In this document: one piece after another, positions 9,352 through 18,066 of the stretch | How positions within the stretch are numbered: position 1 is the first letter of the stretch | How the letters are laid out: every line of letters starts with the position of its first letter | NCBI RefSeq assembly: GCF_000373245.1 | Contig: NZ_KB890754.1 | Coordinates: 21,056 to 55,633, forward strand | DNA from: Echinicola pacifica DSM 19836 | GTDB taxonomy: Bacteria; Bacteroidota; Bacteroidia; Cytophagales; Cyclobacteriaceae | Length of the DNA: 34,578 nucleotides | Direction of reading: 5' to 3' | Position numbers and translations under genes: made by a program | Notes under the pieces: generated by a model | Told to the model about the DNA's origin: nothing | What the model saw: the letters and a program-made list of their open reading frames with translations, nothing else | Databases searched by the model: none

Positions 9352-10980
9352 TTAAAGGACGGTGAAGGTCTTGGTTTTTTGGTAGTGATTTCCTTGCGTA
9401 TCAGTATAGCTGAGGACGATTTCATAGGTTCCCGCTAACTCGGAAGTGGTAAAGGACCATTCTTTTTCTCCATTGCCTTCCATAAAGATATTACTTTGCC
9501 AAAGCAAAATATCCCTTAAGTCGGGGGCTTTTACCTGCTCTTCCGCCCCGCTGGGCTCAAAATCCCAGATCACTTCCTGCTGTATGCTTGGGTATTCGAG
9601 ATAGAGGGCATTTTCGGGTAGTGGATATCCTGCAAAATCATTTTGATAGGACTTTAGATCCAGCACCCCCTTGAAGGACTTATTACGAATATAATATTCA
9701 CGATTGGTGATCAGTGCCTGTCGTATATTTTTTGGGTGGAATTTTGCCAGTTGGTCTGAGTCAAACACAGGCATCCCATCGATAAGCATCAGTGGGTTTT
9801 CATCAAAGACGGTTCCCAAAGGTTTATTGATCAATTTGAAATGGGTCTTTCCATGGGATTTTCTTACCATTACCGTAGGGAAATATTCTTTAAAGGTGGT
9901 ACCCATATCCTCAAATCGGTTATAATCATCCAATAGATAACTTAAATCGGCGGTAAAACCGGTCACCAGGCTGTCTTGTGGCAGGGGAAGCGGCGCAAGG
10001 TAATGCCTAGCGATGCTTTGGCCCAATACCCATTGGTCGAGCCAGGCCTGATCTTCCTCGTCTATCTCCAGCTTTGGCAACCAGGAAAGATCGGGTGGAC
10101 TGGCGAAAGGGGACTGGATATGGAAGTCAAAAGCAACAGAATCGCGCTCTGACTGCAAGATCAGGAAGTCATAATGCTTAAATACCCCAAGATCAAAATA
10201 AATCTCCCCCTCGGCATTTGGACGGGAGAGAAATAGCTCCGACTGCTTGCCATGGGCACTCAATAGGTAATAACTTAGGGTGTCCACCGGGCTGCTCGTG
10301 ACCTGGCCTTGGATTATATGTCCACGGATTTCAGGGATCATTTCACTGGAAGATGCTGGCTCACTGTTTAGTTTTTCCTGAAACACCAGCCTGCTGCTGT
10401 ATGGATTTTTCAGGCTGATGGATAGGTTGACCTTGCCTTGGCTTGGCGCCTTTATCTTTAGTTTGGCTGTTTGAGCACGGCCCATGGAGCTGCTAGCCAT
10501 ATCGATTCCCAGTTCGCCCGCACTCAGCTGGAGGGTATTTCCGGAAGAGGCAGAAGTGCCTCCTTGTCTGGTCGGAGGGATTTCCGGATTGATGATAGTT
10601 ATCAGTTCCTGATAGTTGGCCTTAGGATTGGTAGATTTAGCTCCCAGTCGGCTATAGACTCTTAGCAGATAGTGGTCACTTGGGGTCTCATCGGTGATTT
10701 GAATATAGGCAGAGGCCCGGCCATTTTCCAGAGGTATGATCGCTTCAGCATATCGTATTCCATCTCGGCTGAGCAGTTCGGCATAGACAAAGTTCAGGGG
10801 GCTTGCCTGCCCTTGAAGCTGCAGGGTCACTTGCACGGGTACTTTTTCACCCGCCACAGCGATGGTTTTTGCCAGATGAACGCTGATGGATTCCTCGAAG
10901 GCGGTATTCTGAGCTCCAGCTGAAGCTTGGTATATCGCAAGGAATAATATTGCTAATAGTATGGTTTTGAATTTTTTCAT
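9352..10980 (-). CDS. Secreted MG2-like protein with a TonB plug-like segment, function unknown
   Basis: 542 residues with a signal peptide (MKKFKTILLAILFLAIYQASAGA, predicted cut before QNT). Residues about 25-135 look like a macroglobulin MG2-type beta domain (AKTIAVAGEKVPVQVTLQL, then NGRASAYIQITD). Residues about 360-460 contain NPLMLIDGMPVFDSDQL...IRQALITNREYYIRNKSFKGVLDL (D401 in LIDG), which resembles the plug of TonB-dependent receptors, but there is no beta-barrel. It is the last gene of a four-gene operon, overlapping the DUF4249 gene by 4 nt (ATGA). Its stop codon lies only 3 bp from the repeat array. Such proteins recur beside DUF4249/TonB receptor pairs in Bacteroidota, suggesting an envelope-associated helper; the role is inference. 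Confidence 0.75.
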   Translation of the reverse strand: MKKFKTILLAILFLAIYQASAGAQNTAFEESISVHLAKTIAVAGEKVPVQVTLQLQGQASPLNFVYAELLSRDGIRYAEAIIPLENGRASAYIQITDETPSDHYLLRVYSRLGAKSTNPKANYQELITIINPEIPPTRQGGTSASSGNTLQLSAGELGIDMASSSMGRAQTAKLKIKAPSQGKVNLSISLKNPYSSRLVFQEKLNSEPASSSEMIPEIRGHIIQGQVTSSPVDTLSYYLLSAHGKQSELFLSRPNAEGEIYFDLGVFKHYDFLILQSERDSVAFDFHIQSPFASPPDLSWLPKLEIDEEDQAWLDQWVLGQSIARHYLAPLPLPQDSLVTGFTADLSYLLDDYNRFEDMGTTFKEYFPTVMVRKSHGKTHFKLINKPLGTVFDENPLMLIDGMPVFDSDQLAKFHPKNIRQALITNREYYIRNKSFKGVLDLKSYQNDFAGYPLPENALYLEYPSIQQEVIWDFEPSGAEEQVKAPDLRDILLWQSNIFMEGNGEKEWSFTTSELAGTYEIVLSYTDTQGNHYQKTKTFTVL

Positions 10981-12158
10981 AAATTATCGACCCAAAAATC
11001 TGGTGCTACATTTACCCCTCTCAAGGTACAGTCGGTGCATCTCACGGAGGCGCCTCTATAGCCTAAAATTCCTCCTGTGGGACCCTCTACCACTAAGACA
11101 GGGTTGGCTCCTAAGTCCTGGAACCAAAATCTTTGTTCGCTTATTTTAATGGTGTCATCATACATCTCACATCCAGCATAATAGGGGTTATCCACGCGCC
11201 AGAAATCAATCTCCGATCGATCAAAAAAGACCCGCATAGATACGGAGTTTCCTGCGGTCACCATACCAATCACCCTTTTGTTGGGATCGGTAAGGTGATG
11301 GAGATTGCTACTTAGATTAGAAGGCAGTGGACTGAAAATATCCCCCATATCATTGGTGTTTTTTTCCATAATATTAAAGAAGGTATATGCCTCACGGCTA
11401 ATAGCGCGTTGATTGACCAGAATGGAATAGCGTTCGGTCATCTTTTCGGATCCATAGGGGATATGTTGGATTTTCTTCTCAAAAATGAAGTTTTCCGCGA
11501 ATTGGCTGGCGGAGCCGATATTGATGAGATCCGTATATTCGGTCCTCCAGCAGCGCTCAATACGGTCGGCAGGATTGCTACGGAAAACCACGGTGTCGCG
11601 GACCGCATCATACTTATAGAAGGAGGGAATCCCCGCCCGGAAGATATAGGTTTCCTCATAATCCCAAATGAAATATTGCGCCTCCTCGGTTCCGTGGGTG
11701 GATACATAGACCTCCAGATCCTGCGTTCCGCCCTCAGGCTTATAGCCAATATCATCTATAGGTGAACTGTCGATGGGAAGGAGCCAGTCGCTTTCATAAG
11801 TACCATTTTCGCTGGTGGTAATGACCAGCTTATACTGCTGGTCGGAGGATAATGCAGGGCTTCCAGTATAGCGTCCCGGATTATTTTCATCCAGTGTATA
11901 GCTGCCATTATTCTGATCCAGTATCCTCACTTGCGCCCCTTGAATGGGAAAATAAGAATTGAAATAATCATCTAATGAGCCTGTGGTGCTGAGCGAAACC
12001 CAGGAGCTACCTCCCTCCGTTTCTATATGCCCTTCCACGACCAGCACATTGAGGTCTTCACTGTTTATCTCTGGATCATACGGCTCCCGACAGGCCATAA
12101 AGACCGCAAAGATCAGGAGGTTAATGAGTATTGATTTATTTAGACGAGTCATTTTCAA
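10977..12158 (-). CDS. DUF4249 family outer-membrane lipoprotein
   Basis: 393 residues with an N-terminal hydrophobic stretch and lipobox (VFMAC, C23), followed by REPYDPEI, the usual opening of DUF4249 proteins. The next part (LNVLVVEGHIETEGGSSWVSLS, then AQVRILDQNNGSYTL and GRYTGSPALSSDQQYKLVI) matches the family's N-terminal beta-sandwich. Several Cys occur near the C-terminus (GCEMYDD, VRCTDCTLRGVN). It overlaps the receptor gene upstream and the MG2-like gene downstream by 4 nt each. DUF4249 genes are typically paired with TonB-dependent receptors, so it probably forms a surface complex with the 12155-14917 product, analogous to SusD with SusC. Ligand unknown. Confidence 0.88.
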   Translation of the reverse strand: MKMTRLNKSILINLLIFAVFMACREPYDPEINSEDLNVLVVEGHIETEGGSSWVSLSTTGSLDDYFNSYFPIQGAQVRILDQNNGSYTLDENNPGRYTGSPALSSDQQYKLVITTSENGTYESDWLLPIDSSPIDDIGYKPEGGTQDLEVYVSTHGTEEAQYFIWDYEETYIFRAGIPSFYKYDAVRDTVVFRSNPADRIERCWRTEYTDLINIGSASQFAENFIFEKKIQHIPYGSEKMTERYSILVNQRAISREAYTFFNIMEKNTNDMGDIFSPLPSNLSSNLHHLTDPNKRVIGMVTAGNSVSMRVFFDRSEIDFWRVDNPYYAGCEMYDDTIKISEQRFWFQDLGANPVLVVEGPTGGILGYRGASVRCTDCTLRGVNVAPDFWVDNL

Positions 12159-14917
12159 AATCTAAAATTATAGGTAATATATGGAATAGGACTGGCAAAT
12201 ATCGATAATTGATATCCTTTAAGCTGGCCATTTACAGGGGTATAATAGATGGAATAAGGGTTACTTCTTCCTAATAAATTATAGACGCCTAGAGACCAGG
12301 AAGCATGCGCAGGCTTATCCACCTTATGGTTGCCTTCCAGGTTTAGCGCTAGATCTATCCTGAAATAATCAGGAATCCTATAGGCATTTCTTTCAGAAAA
12401 CAGGACTTGCTCAGCTCCATTATAATAGAATTTTGCCACGGGCAAGGTAATGGGTCTTCCCGTACTATAATTGGTATTTACCGATACGTTGGCTCGCTTG
12501 GAGAGTTCGTAATTGGCTGCTAGCATCACTGCGTGGGGCTGGTCAAAATTACTAGGGTACCAGCTTCCTCCATTGATGGATTCGGATAGCTCCGTATCGG
12601 AGGTGCGCATTTCAGATCTGGAATAGGTATAGCTAATCCAGCCATTTAGCTTGCCTGTGGTTTTCTTCAGCTGCAGCTCCAGCCCATAGGCTCTGCCATC
12701 TGTATCGAGCAGGTCCTGCTCAATATCATTATTCAATAATAACTCCGCACCACTTCGATAATCGATCAGATGACTCATCCCTCTATAATAAACCTCCACG
12801 GAGGTTTCTATCAGTCCCTGATTAAGGTCCTTATAGAAGCCTAGGGAGGTCTGATATCCGCGCTGCGGTTGGATATAGGGATCGCTAAGCTTCCAGGTAT
12901 CAGTAGGAGTGACTGCCGAGGTATTGGACAGCTGATGGATGTATTGCCGGGTGCTGTGTATGCCAGCTTTGATGGAGGTGAAATTGTCCAAAATATACCT
13001 TCCACTAAGCCTAAACTCTGGGGCACCATAAGTGACGATGGTTTCATTTTTGTCATAATCCACGATTCCCGTGACAGTTTCGTCGTTCTTTGGAGCATCA
13101 GGGGCATATTCCTTAAACTGGTTTGGTCCGAGCATGCGGTACATTCCATAGCGAAGTCCAAGGTCTGCAGTGAATTTTTCGGTGACTTCCCAGCGGTCGG
13201 TAAAGAATAGGGCCGACTCTAGCGCTCTTTCGGTGATGACGGTCTCTGGAAGGACGATGGAGTTTGGACCCAGAGGCATAATATCTCCAGGCTGTAGGTT
13301 ATAGAGAATATTATCTACTCCAAATTTAAACGTATGATAATCGCCCTGCTCATAATCGAAGTGGGCCTTCAGGTGGTACTGCTGGATATTAAAGTCAAAT
13401 TCAAAGGCATTGAGCTCATTTTCATAGCCTTCGATACCAAAGGTATATTGATCATAACCCATGGAGAAATCCGCCTCGAGTTGGTCGTTGAAATAATGCT
13501 TCCAGTTTACGGCAATATTTCTATTGGTAAAGTCATATAGGGTGTCGGCGACGAAATTAAATGAATCATGGCTGAGGTAGCTGGTTAGGCTGATCTCATT
13601 TTTCTCATCGAGATAGTGTTTTATATTTAAATTGAGATCGTAGAAGCTTGCTGCCGCAGCGTCGAGGTCCGACTTGTCATTGACCAGATTCAGCAGCCAG
13701 TCGCTATAGGTCGTTCTGGCACTGGCCATAAAGGTGGTTTTGTCACCCACAGGTCCATCAAATGCCAGCCGGCTAGTGAGCAGGCCTATGCCTCCTCTAC
13801 CACTGATTTTCTCACGGTTTCCGTATTTTCCCCGGACATCCAATACCGAGGATAGACGACCTCCATATTCTGCTCCCATGCCTGCCTTATGCAGGGCCAC
13901 ACTTTCGACCATATCGCCATTGAAGGCAGAAAAGAAGCCGAAAAGATGGGAAGGGTTATAGATGGTGGACTGGTTGAGTAGCACTAGGTTTTGGTCGGCC
14001 CCGCCGCCACGGACGTTGAAGCCTACGCTGGATTCTCCCACGGTTTTCACGCCTGGCAGGGTAAGTATGCTCTTGATTACATCGACTTCCCCCATGACCG
14101 AAGGGAGTTTTTTCATGGAGGATACCGACATGGTTTCCACTCCCATCTCTGTTCTGTTTACATTGGAGAGTCGGTCTGAGCTCACCACCACCTCATCCAG
14201 AGACACTATGCTCTCGTCTATCTGGAGCTCCAAAGAGCCTGAGCCCCGCATTTCTACCTGACGTTGCTCCTGAAATTGACCCAGATGCTGGATATAAATC
14301 GTCTGACGCCCCTTAGGAAGTTCGAGGCTAAATTGTCCATTTTCATCTGTGATGGATCGGGTAAAATTCGTTTTTTCATAAACCACTGCTCCGAATACTG
14401 GCTCGCCTGTTTTGAGGCTAAGGACAGTTCCTGACAGCCTAGCGGTGGGCTCGGTATCGCTGCTCTGCGAGCTTCCTATTACCCATAGCTTGTTTTTGGC
14501 AAAGGCTCGATCTAGGTCCAACTCGGAAGACATGCTTTCAAATTCCCCCTGCTGCGGTTCCTGCTGAAAGAAATTGGCGCTCAATCCCGTATGAAAAGGA
14601 CCCGAACGATATATGAATACCCGCTTGGACTTGTCTATGCGGAATTGCATCTCTTTCCCCTCAAAGATCAATTTTAATACATCCGCCAAATCGTTATCCT
14701 TGGCACTTATATTAACCTGAATATCCTTGACATCCGATTGCTTATAATAAAACTGATAGGAAGTCTGGCTTTCCACGGAATTGACAAACCTGGAGAAGCT
14801 GATGCCTGGAAATAAGCCGGTAATTTTTTCCTGACTGGATTTTTGATCTTGGGCAAATCCACTGCCGAGGCCCCCCATAAATAAAAGGACTATAAAAATA
14901 AGTTGGGTTGACTTCAT
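12155..14917 (-). CDS. TonB-dependent receptor with STN and carboxypeptidase-like regulatory domains
   Basis: 920-residue outer-membrane transporter. Order: signal peptide (MKSTQLIFIVLLFMGGLGSGFA, cut before QDQ); STN domain about 33-105 (SFSRFVNSVESQTSYQFYYK...DNDLADVLKLIF); linker; CarboxypepD_reg-like beta domain about 160-245 (LSGTVLSLKTGEPVFGAVVYE); TonB-box-like SLDEVVVSSD; plug about 265-360 (VIKSILTLPGVKTVGESSVG, then FNVRGGGADQNLVLLNQSTIYNP); 22-strand type barrel ending in an aromatic residue (YITYNFRF). STN domains usually signal to a FecR-type anti-sigma factor, but neither FecR nor an ECF sigma gene is in the window. It overlaps both neighbouring genes by 4 nt. Substrate cannot be inferred. 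Confidence 0.92.
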   Translation of the reverse strand: MKSTQLIFIVLLFMGGLGSGFAQDQKSSQEKITGLFPGISFSRFVNSVESQTSYQFYYKQSDVKDIQVNISAKDNDLADVLKLIFEGKEMQFRIDKSKRVFIYRSGPFHTGLSANFFQQEPQQGEFESMSSELDLDRAFAKNKLWVIGSSQSSDTEPTARLSGTVLSLKTGEPVFGAVVYEKTNFTRSITDENGQFSLELPKGRQTIYIQHLGQFQEQRQVEMRGSGSLELQIDESIVSLDEVVVSSDRLSNVNRTEMGVETMSVSSMKKLPSVMGEVDVIKSILTLPGVKTVGESSVGFNVRGGGADQNLVLLNQSTIYNPSHLFGFFSAFNGDMVESVALHKAGMGAEYGGRLSSVLDVRGKYGNREKISGRGGIGLLTSRLAFDGPVGDKTTFMASARTTYSDWLLNLVNDKSDLDAAAASFYDLNLNIKHYLDEKNEISLTSYLSHDSFNFVADTLYDFTNRNIAVNWKHYFNDQLEADFSMGYDQYTFGIEGYENELNAFEFDFNIQQYHLKAHFDYEQGDYHTFKFGVDNILYNLQPGDIMPLGPNSIVLPETVITERALESALFFTDRWEVTEKFTADLGLRYGMYRMLGPNQFKEYAPDAPKNDETVTGIVDYDKNETIVTYGAPEFRLSGRYILDNFTSIKAGIHSTRQYIHQLSNTSAVTPTDTWKLSDPYIQPQRGYQTSLGFYKDLNQGLIETSVEVYYRGMSHLIDYRSGAELLLNNDIEQDLLDTDGRAYGLELQLKKTTGKLNGWISYTYSRSEMRTSDTELSESINGGSWYPSNFDQPHAVMLAANYELSKRANVSVNTNYSTGRPITLPVAKFYYNGAEQVLFSERNAYRIPDYFRIDLALNLEGNHKVDKPAHASWSLGVYNLLGRSNPYSIYYTPVNGQLKGYQLSIFASPIPYITYNFRF

Positions 14918-15672
14918 TGACCTGGGGAGTTATCGTTAGAAAAATAGGCTTTGCCAACCTCGATCATGGTGCGGTGTTGATTTTTATTAAACCGCAGACC
15001 ATTTTTTCTTAAAACGCTGTTGATTTCCTTTTTGCTAATCCCCGCCGCATTGGCCAGGTCTTTTTTGGTCCGAATTCTTATAAATTCCTGATCCTTCATT
15101 ACGAAGAAATCCTCATGATTTATAAAAATAAAAGCTTTTTCGGAACTCCCGTAATCGCGCTGAATTTCTTCGGTTTTATAGTGCTTGGAGAGAAATTTGA
15201 TTTCTGCATCCAGCAAAACCTCGTAAAATCCATTCTTATGCCATGAATAGGAGGTATTTCGGTCGATTTTCATGAAGATCCTGTCATTGGCAAGGCCAAA
15301 CATCTCCACTTTGCGTGCATCCAATACGATCTGCTGGAAATTAGCGGAGTGGTAGGTTACCAGTTGGTCTCTCATCACATCATAATTCAAGAATAAGTTC
15401 CTGAAAATTTCCCGATTGATGGAGACGTTTCCGCGGATAAATTCGGAGGAAACCAGGAAGGCAGTTCCTTCGATATGGAATGTTCCTCCAGCTTCGTAGA
15501 TTCCTCCAGCGGAAATTTCCTGCGGGTAGGGGATGAGCTCTTGATAGAGCCCTTTTAGCTCATTGAGCTCGGTTTGGTTGGCCTGTACTGCTTCTGTATC
15601 ACCTTGAGCCAAAAGTATTTGGTAAGGAACGCAAAGCAGGTAGGCACTTATGAAAAGGTAGAGTTGCTTCAT
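14914..15672 (-). CDS. Secreted protein of unknown function, first gene of the receptor operon
   Basis: 252 residues with a signal peptide (MKQLYLFISAYLLCVPYQILLA, cut before QGD). No named domain recognised. The middle part alternates beta-like stretches (GTFHIEGTAFLVSSEFIRGN, VEMFGLANDRIFMKID, SWHKNGFYEVLLDAE). The C-terminal ~55 residues (from 197) run FIRIRTKKDLANAAGISKKE and on through INSVLRKNGLRFNKN, a helical K-K-x-L...K-K-x-I pattern that recurs at the C-terminus of secreted hypothetical Bacteroidota proteins; this is recalled, not searched. It heads the operon and its stop overlaps the receptor start by 4 nt (ATGA), so the two are expected to be made together. An accessory or signalling partner of the STN receptor is possible but unproven. 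Confidence 0.7.
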   Translation of the reverse strand: MKQLYLFISAYLLCVPYQILLAQGDTEAVQANQTELNELKGLYQELIPYPQEISAGGIYEAGGTFHIEGTAFLVSSEFIRGNVSINREIFRNLFLNYDVMRDQLVTYHSANFQQIVLDARKVEMFGLANDRIFMKIDRNTSYSWHKNGFYEVLLDAEIKFLSKHYKTEEIQRDYGSSEKAFIFINHEDFFVMKDQEFIRIRTKKDLANAAGISKKEINSVLRKNGLRFNKNQHRTMIEVGKAYFSNDNSPGQ

Positions 15673-16152
15673 TATTCGGAATAATCATAATATTCCAGCA
15701 AATTTGCAATAGAAAAAGGATATTTATTCATTCATTTGATAAAAGGTTAAATACGCGTTTAAATGAATACCTCTTTTTAACCCAGATGAAGTCCATCCTA
15801 TATATTAAGGCTATATGAATAGGCGGTTATTTTATGCCTCAGAACTGATGTAATATGGCTTAATATCAATTGATTTGAAGAAAAGGTGGTTGATTCTCTA
15901 ATCGGTGGAATAAGATATGGTAAATCTTTAATTATTAGTAATAATATTAATTTAATTAGAGGTAGTATTATTTGTAAATAATGATTTTTCTAATCGAGAA
16001 GTTAGCAGCATTTCAAGCTTATCGATTAATTGAATTACTCTTTTTATTGGGATTTAAGTTGAACCCTGATGGAAATCGAAACAAAAAAGGTCTGAAGTGA
16101 AACACTCCAAACCTTTAAACATTCAAATCAAATTAGGGCTAAGTATCAACCT
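15673..16152. other. AT-rich intergenic region between receptor operon and PL1 gene
   Basis: 480 bp without a credible gene. The left part must hold the promoter of the receptor operon (start codon at 15672, minus strand), but no clear TTG...TAnnTTTG match was seen. The middle (about 15900-16060) is very AT-rich. The right end holds the PL1 terminator at 16083-16116. Confidence 0.6.
16083..16116 (-). terminator. Intrinsic terminator of the PL1 gene at 16153-17868
   Basis: Read on the minus strand, a 14-bp stem (AAAGGTTTGGAGTG with CACTTCAGACCTTT, two G-U pairs) closes a 3-nt loop at 16100-16102. A run of six Ts overlaps and follows the stem. It begins 36 bp after the PL1 stop codon. Confidence 0.85.
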
Positions 16153-17868
16153 TTATTTATCTACCGATAGCCCATTTTCGGTAAGCGTGTCCTTATTATT
16201 GGATAGGTCTTTCCAGTTTATAGTTAGTTTAGGGTCTATTCCATTGATATATTTTTCGATATTGGTATAGCCATCTCCATTGATATCCCCGTTTGCATCG
16301 CTGGGGTCATGTGGATCCAGCCCCTGGGCCTTTTCCCAGGAGTCGGGGATACCGTCCATATCCGAGTCGAGGTAAGGCTGACCTTGATATTCCGGATATC
16401 CACCCACCTGACGGATCTCGGTGATGATTCCTTGTTTATAGGCATCGTTGGGCAGTCGTCGGTGTTCGAACTGGTAGAAGGATTCAGGATCAAGTCCTTT
16501 GGTGTATTCTATTTCACCCGTCTTGACGGTTCTGATGATCCGTTCATCAACAGGGTCACGCTTAGGAAGGGTCGCACCAGCATTTTCCAATACATGATCA
16601 TAAGCATTTTGTGTGGGTAATACACTCATATGAGGCATGGGGAATGGTTTGCTGGCCTTCATCCTAGAGAAATAATGCTGTGCCTGCTCTAAAGTCATAG
16701 CTTGGCCATTCTTCCCTTCCATCTGTACTCCACCATTCCAATTGTCCTGAGTGACAGCGGACATACCCTCCACGATATTTCCATGGACATAAGCTCTGCC
16801 AAAGACCACGGAGTCCAGGTCACTGCGTCCCGACTCAGGTTTCAAAATACGGTAGGACACCGGAGAGCTTCTATCAGTGACAGGGCCGGGTTTATAGTAA
16901 TTATTAATGATATTATAGGTGGCCTTATAGTCGCCTCCATCGGTGGTGCGGTGTGCCCAGTTGAAGATCACATTATTGACGAAGTTGAATATGCCATTCC
17001 AGCCAATGGAGGGGTTTCTTCCTGCATTGCTGGCCCATAAGTTTCTCATAAACGAGCAATTTTCGCCTCCCAGGGTGCTACCCAAAGAGTGATTATAGGT
17101 GTCCAGGTCTTCGGAGAAGATGCTATTCTGGATGGTGATATTGACGGTGGGGAGTTTCTCCTGTTTATATCCACCTCCAGGGTCGTACATATGTCGGTAG
17201 ATAGACATATTTTCGTCCAATCCCCAGCTGGCAGAGACATGGTCGATCATGATATTTCCGACGGGATTGCCACCAATCGCATCATCTCTTCTGCCTACAA
17301 AGGTCTCTCCTCGACGGAATCTCATATGGCGAATGACCACATCATGGCTATCTATCCATACGGACTCCCCGGCGATACAGACGCCATCCCCGGGAGCGGT
17401 CTGGCCAGCGATGGTCAGGTAAGGGGCACGGATGATCAGTGGTGTCTCCAGCTGGATGATCCCGGCGACATTGAAGACGATGATCCTAGCTCCGCCGGTT
17501 TCGCAGGCTTCGCGTAAGGTGCCAGGGCCATGATCTGCCAGGCTGGTGACAGTGATTACCTGTCCTCCTCGTCCTCCGAAGCTGTACATTCCTCCGCCTT
17601 CTGCTCCCGGAAAGGCCGGCAGGTCTGATTGGGGTAGGTCGCTGGGGCGCGCTGCCCATGGGATATAGGGCTTGCCTAGGGTCTCCTCTTCGTACACCCG
17701 CTCGCGTGCTATTTCCCACATCTTATCAGAATGTGCGAGAGCGGCATTTTTTATGGAATCGGCTTTGGCTCGGTCCGCACCCGATTCTTTGGGGTACTGG
17801 GCCATGGCCGCAGTGAGCAGCAACGACCCCGTGAGGGTGAGTAAAAATCTCTTTTGGTTTTGCAACAT
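16153..17868 (-). CDS. Secreted pectate-lyase-like protein, polysaccharide lyase family 1
   Basis: 571 residues with a signal peptide (LLTLTGSLLLTAAMA, cut before QYP). A right-handed beta-helix PL1-type domain starts at FPGAEGGGMYSFGGRGG and continues VITVTSLADHGPGTLREA, YLTIAGQTAPGDG and HRTTDGGDYKATYNIINNYY. This is the pattern of Bacteroidota proteins annotated as pectate lyase. The C-terminus (from about 498) holds two Asp-rich calcium-binding-like segments, DSDMDGIPDSW (501-511) and DANGDINGDGYTN (525-537). It probably cleaves acidic polysaccharide by beta-elimination, in the periplasm or outside the cell; catalytic residues were not assigned. It is a single-gene unit with its own terminator, next to the LytTR operon, and has a paralog at 21567-24005. 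Exact polymer unknown. Confidence 0.85.
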   Translation of the reverse strand: MLQNQKRFLLTLTGSLLLTAAMAQYPKESGADRAKADSIKNAALAHSDKMWEIARERVYEEETLGKPYIPWAARPSDLPQSDLPAFPGAEGGGMYSFGGRGGQVITVTSLADHGPGTLREACETGGARIIVFNVAGIIQLETPLIIRAPYLTIAGQTAPGDGVCIAGESVWIDSHDVVIRHMRFRRGETFVGRRDDAIGGNPVGNIMIDHVSASWGLDENMSIYRHMYDPGGGYKQEKLPTVNITIQNSIFSEDLDTYNHSLGSTLGGENCSFMRNLWASNAGRNPSIGWNGIFNFVNNVIFNWAHRTTDGGDYKATYNIINNYYKPGPVTDRSSPVSYRILKPESGRSDLDSVVFGRAYVHGNIVEGMSAVTQDNWNGGVQMEGKNGQAMTLEQAQHYFSRMKASKPFPMPHMSVLPTQNAYDHVLENAGATLPKRDPVDERIIRTVKTGEIEYTKGLDPESFYQFEHRRLPNDAYKQGIITEIRQVGGYPEYQGQPYLDSDMDGIPDSWEKAQGLDPHDPSDANGDINGDGYTNIEKYINGIDPKLTINWKDLSNNKDTLTENGLSVDK

Positions 17869-17943
17869 GGGTAGGCGTATGGTTTATTGTCGAATAGTAT
17901 CGTTTCTGGGGAAATGAAAATCACTCTTCCCCGAAATATGATT

Positions 17944-17989
17944 TACCTTAGAGCCTTCTGGCTGCTAGGGGATATTCGAACTTAAGGTA
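17944..17989 (-). promoter_or_regulatory. Inverted repeat upstream of the PL1 gene
   Basis: TACCTTA (17944-17950) and TAAGGTA (17983-17989) are exact reverse complements. They enclose a smaller AGCC/GGCT hairpin (17952-17963) and the motif GGGGATATTCG. The element lies about 76-121 bp upstream of the PL1 ATG, so it could be an operator or part of the leader. No protein can be assigned. Confidence 0.3.
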
Positions 17990-18066
17990 TAAGCCATACT
18001 AAAGAAAGTTGCTATCTGTCAATAAGGACATCTTCCTGCTGAACCGGGATTTATGCTCGCTTAAAA

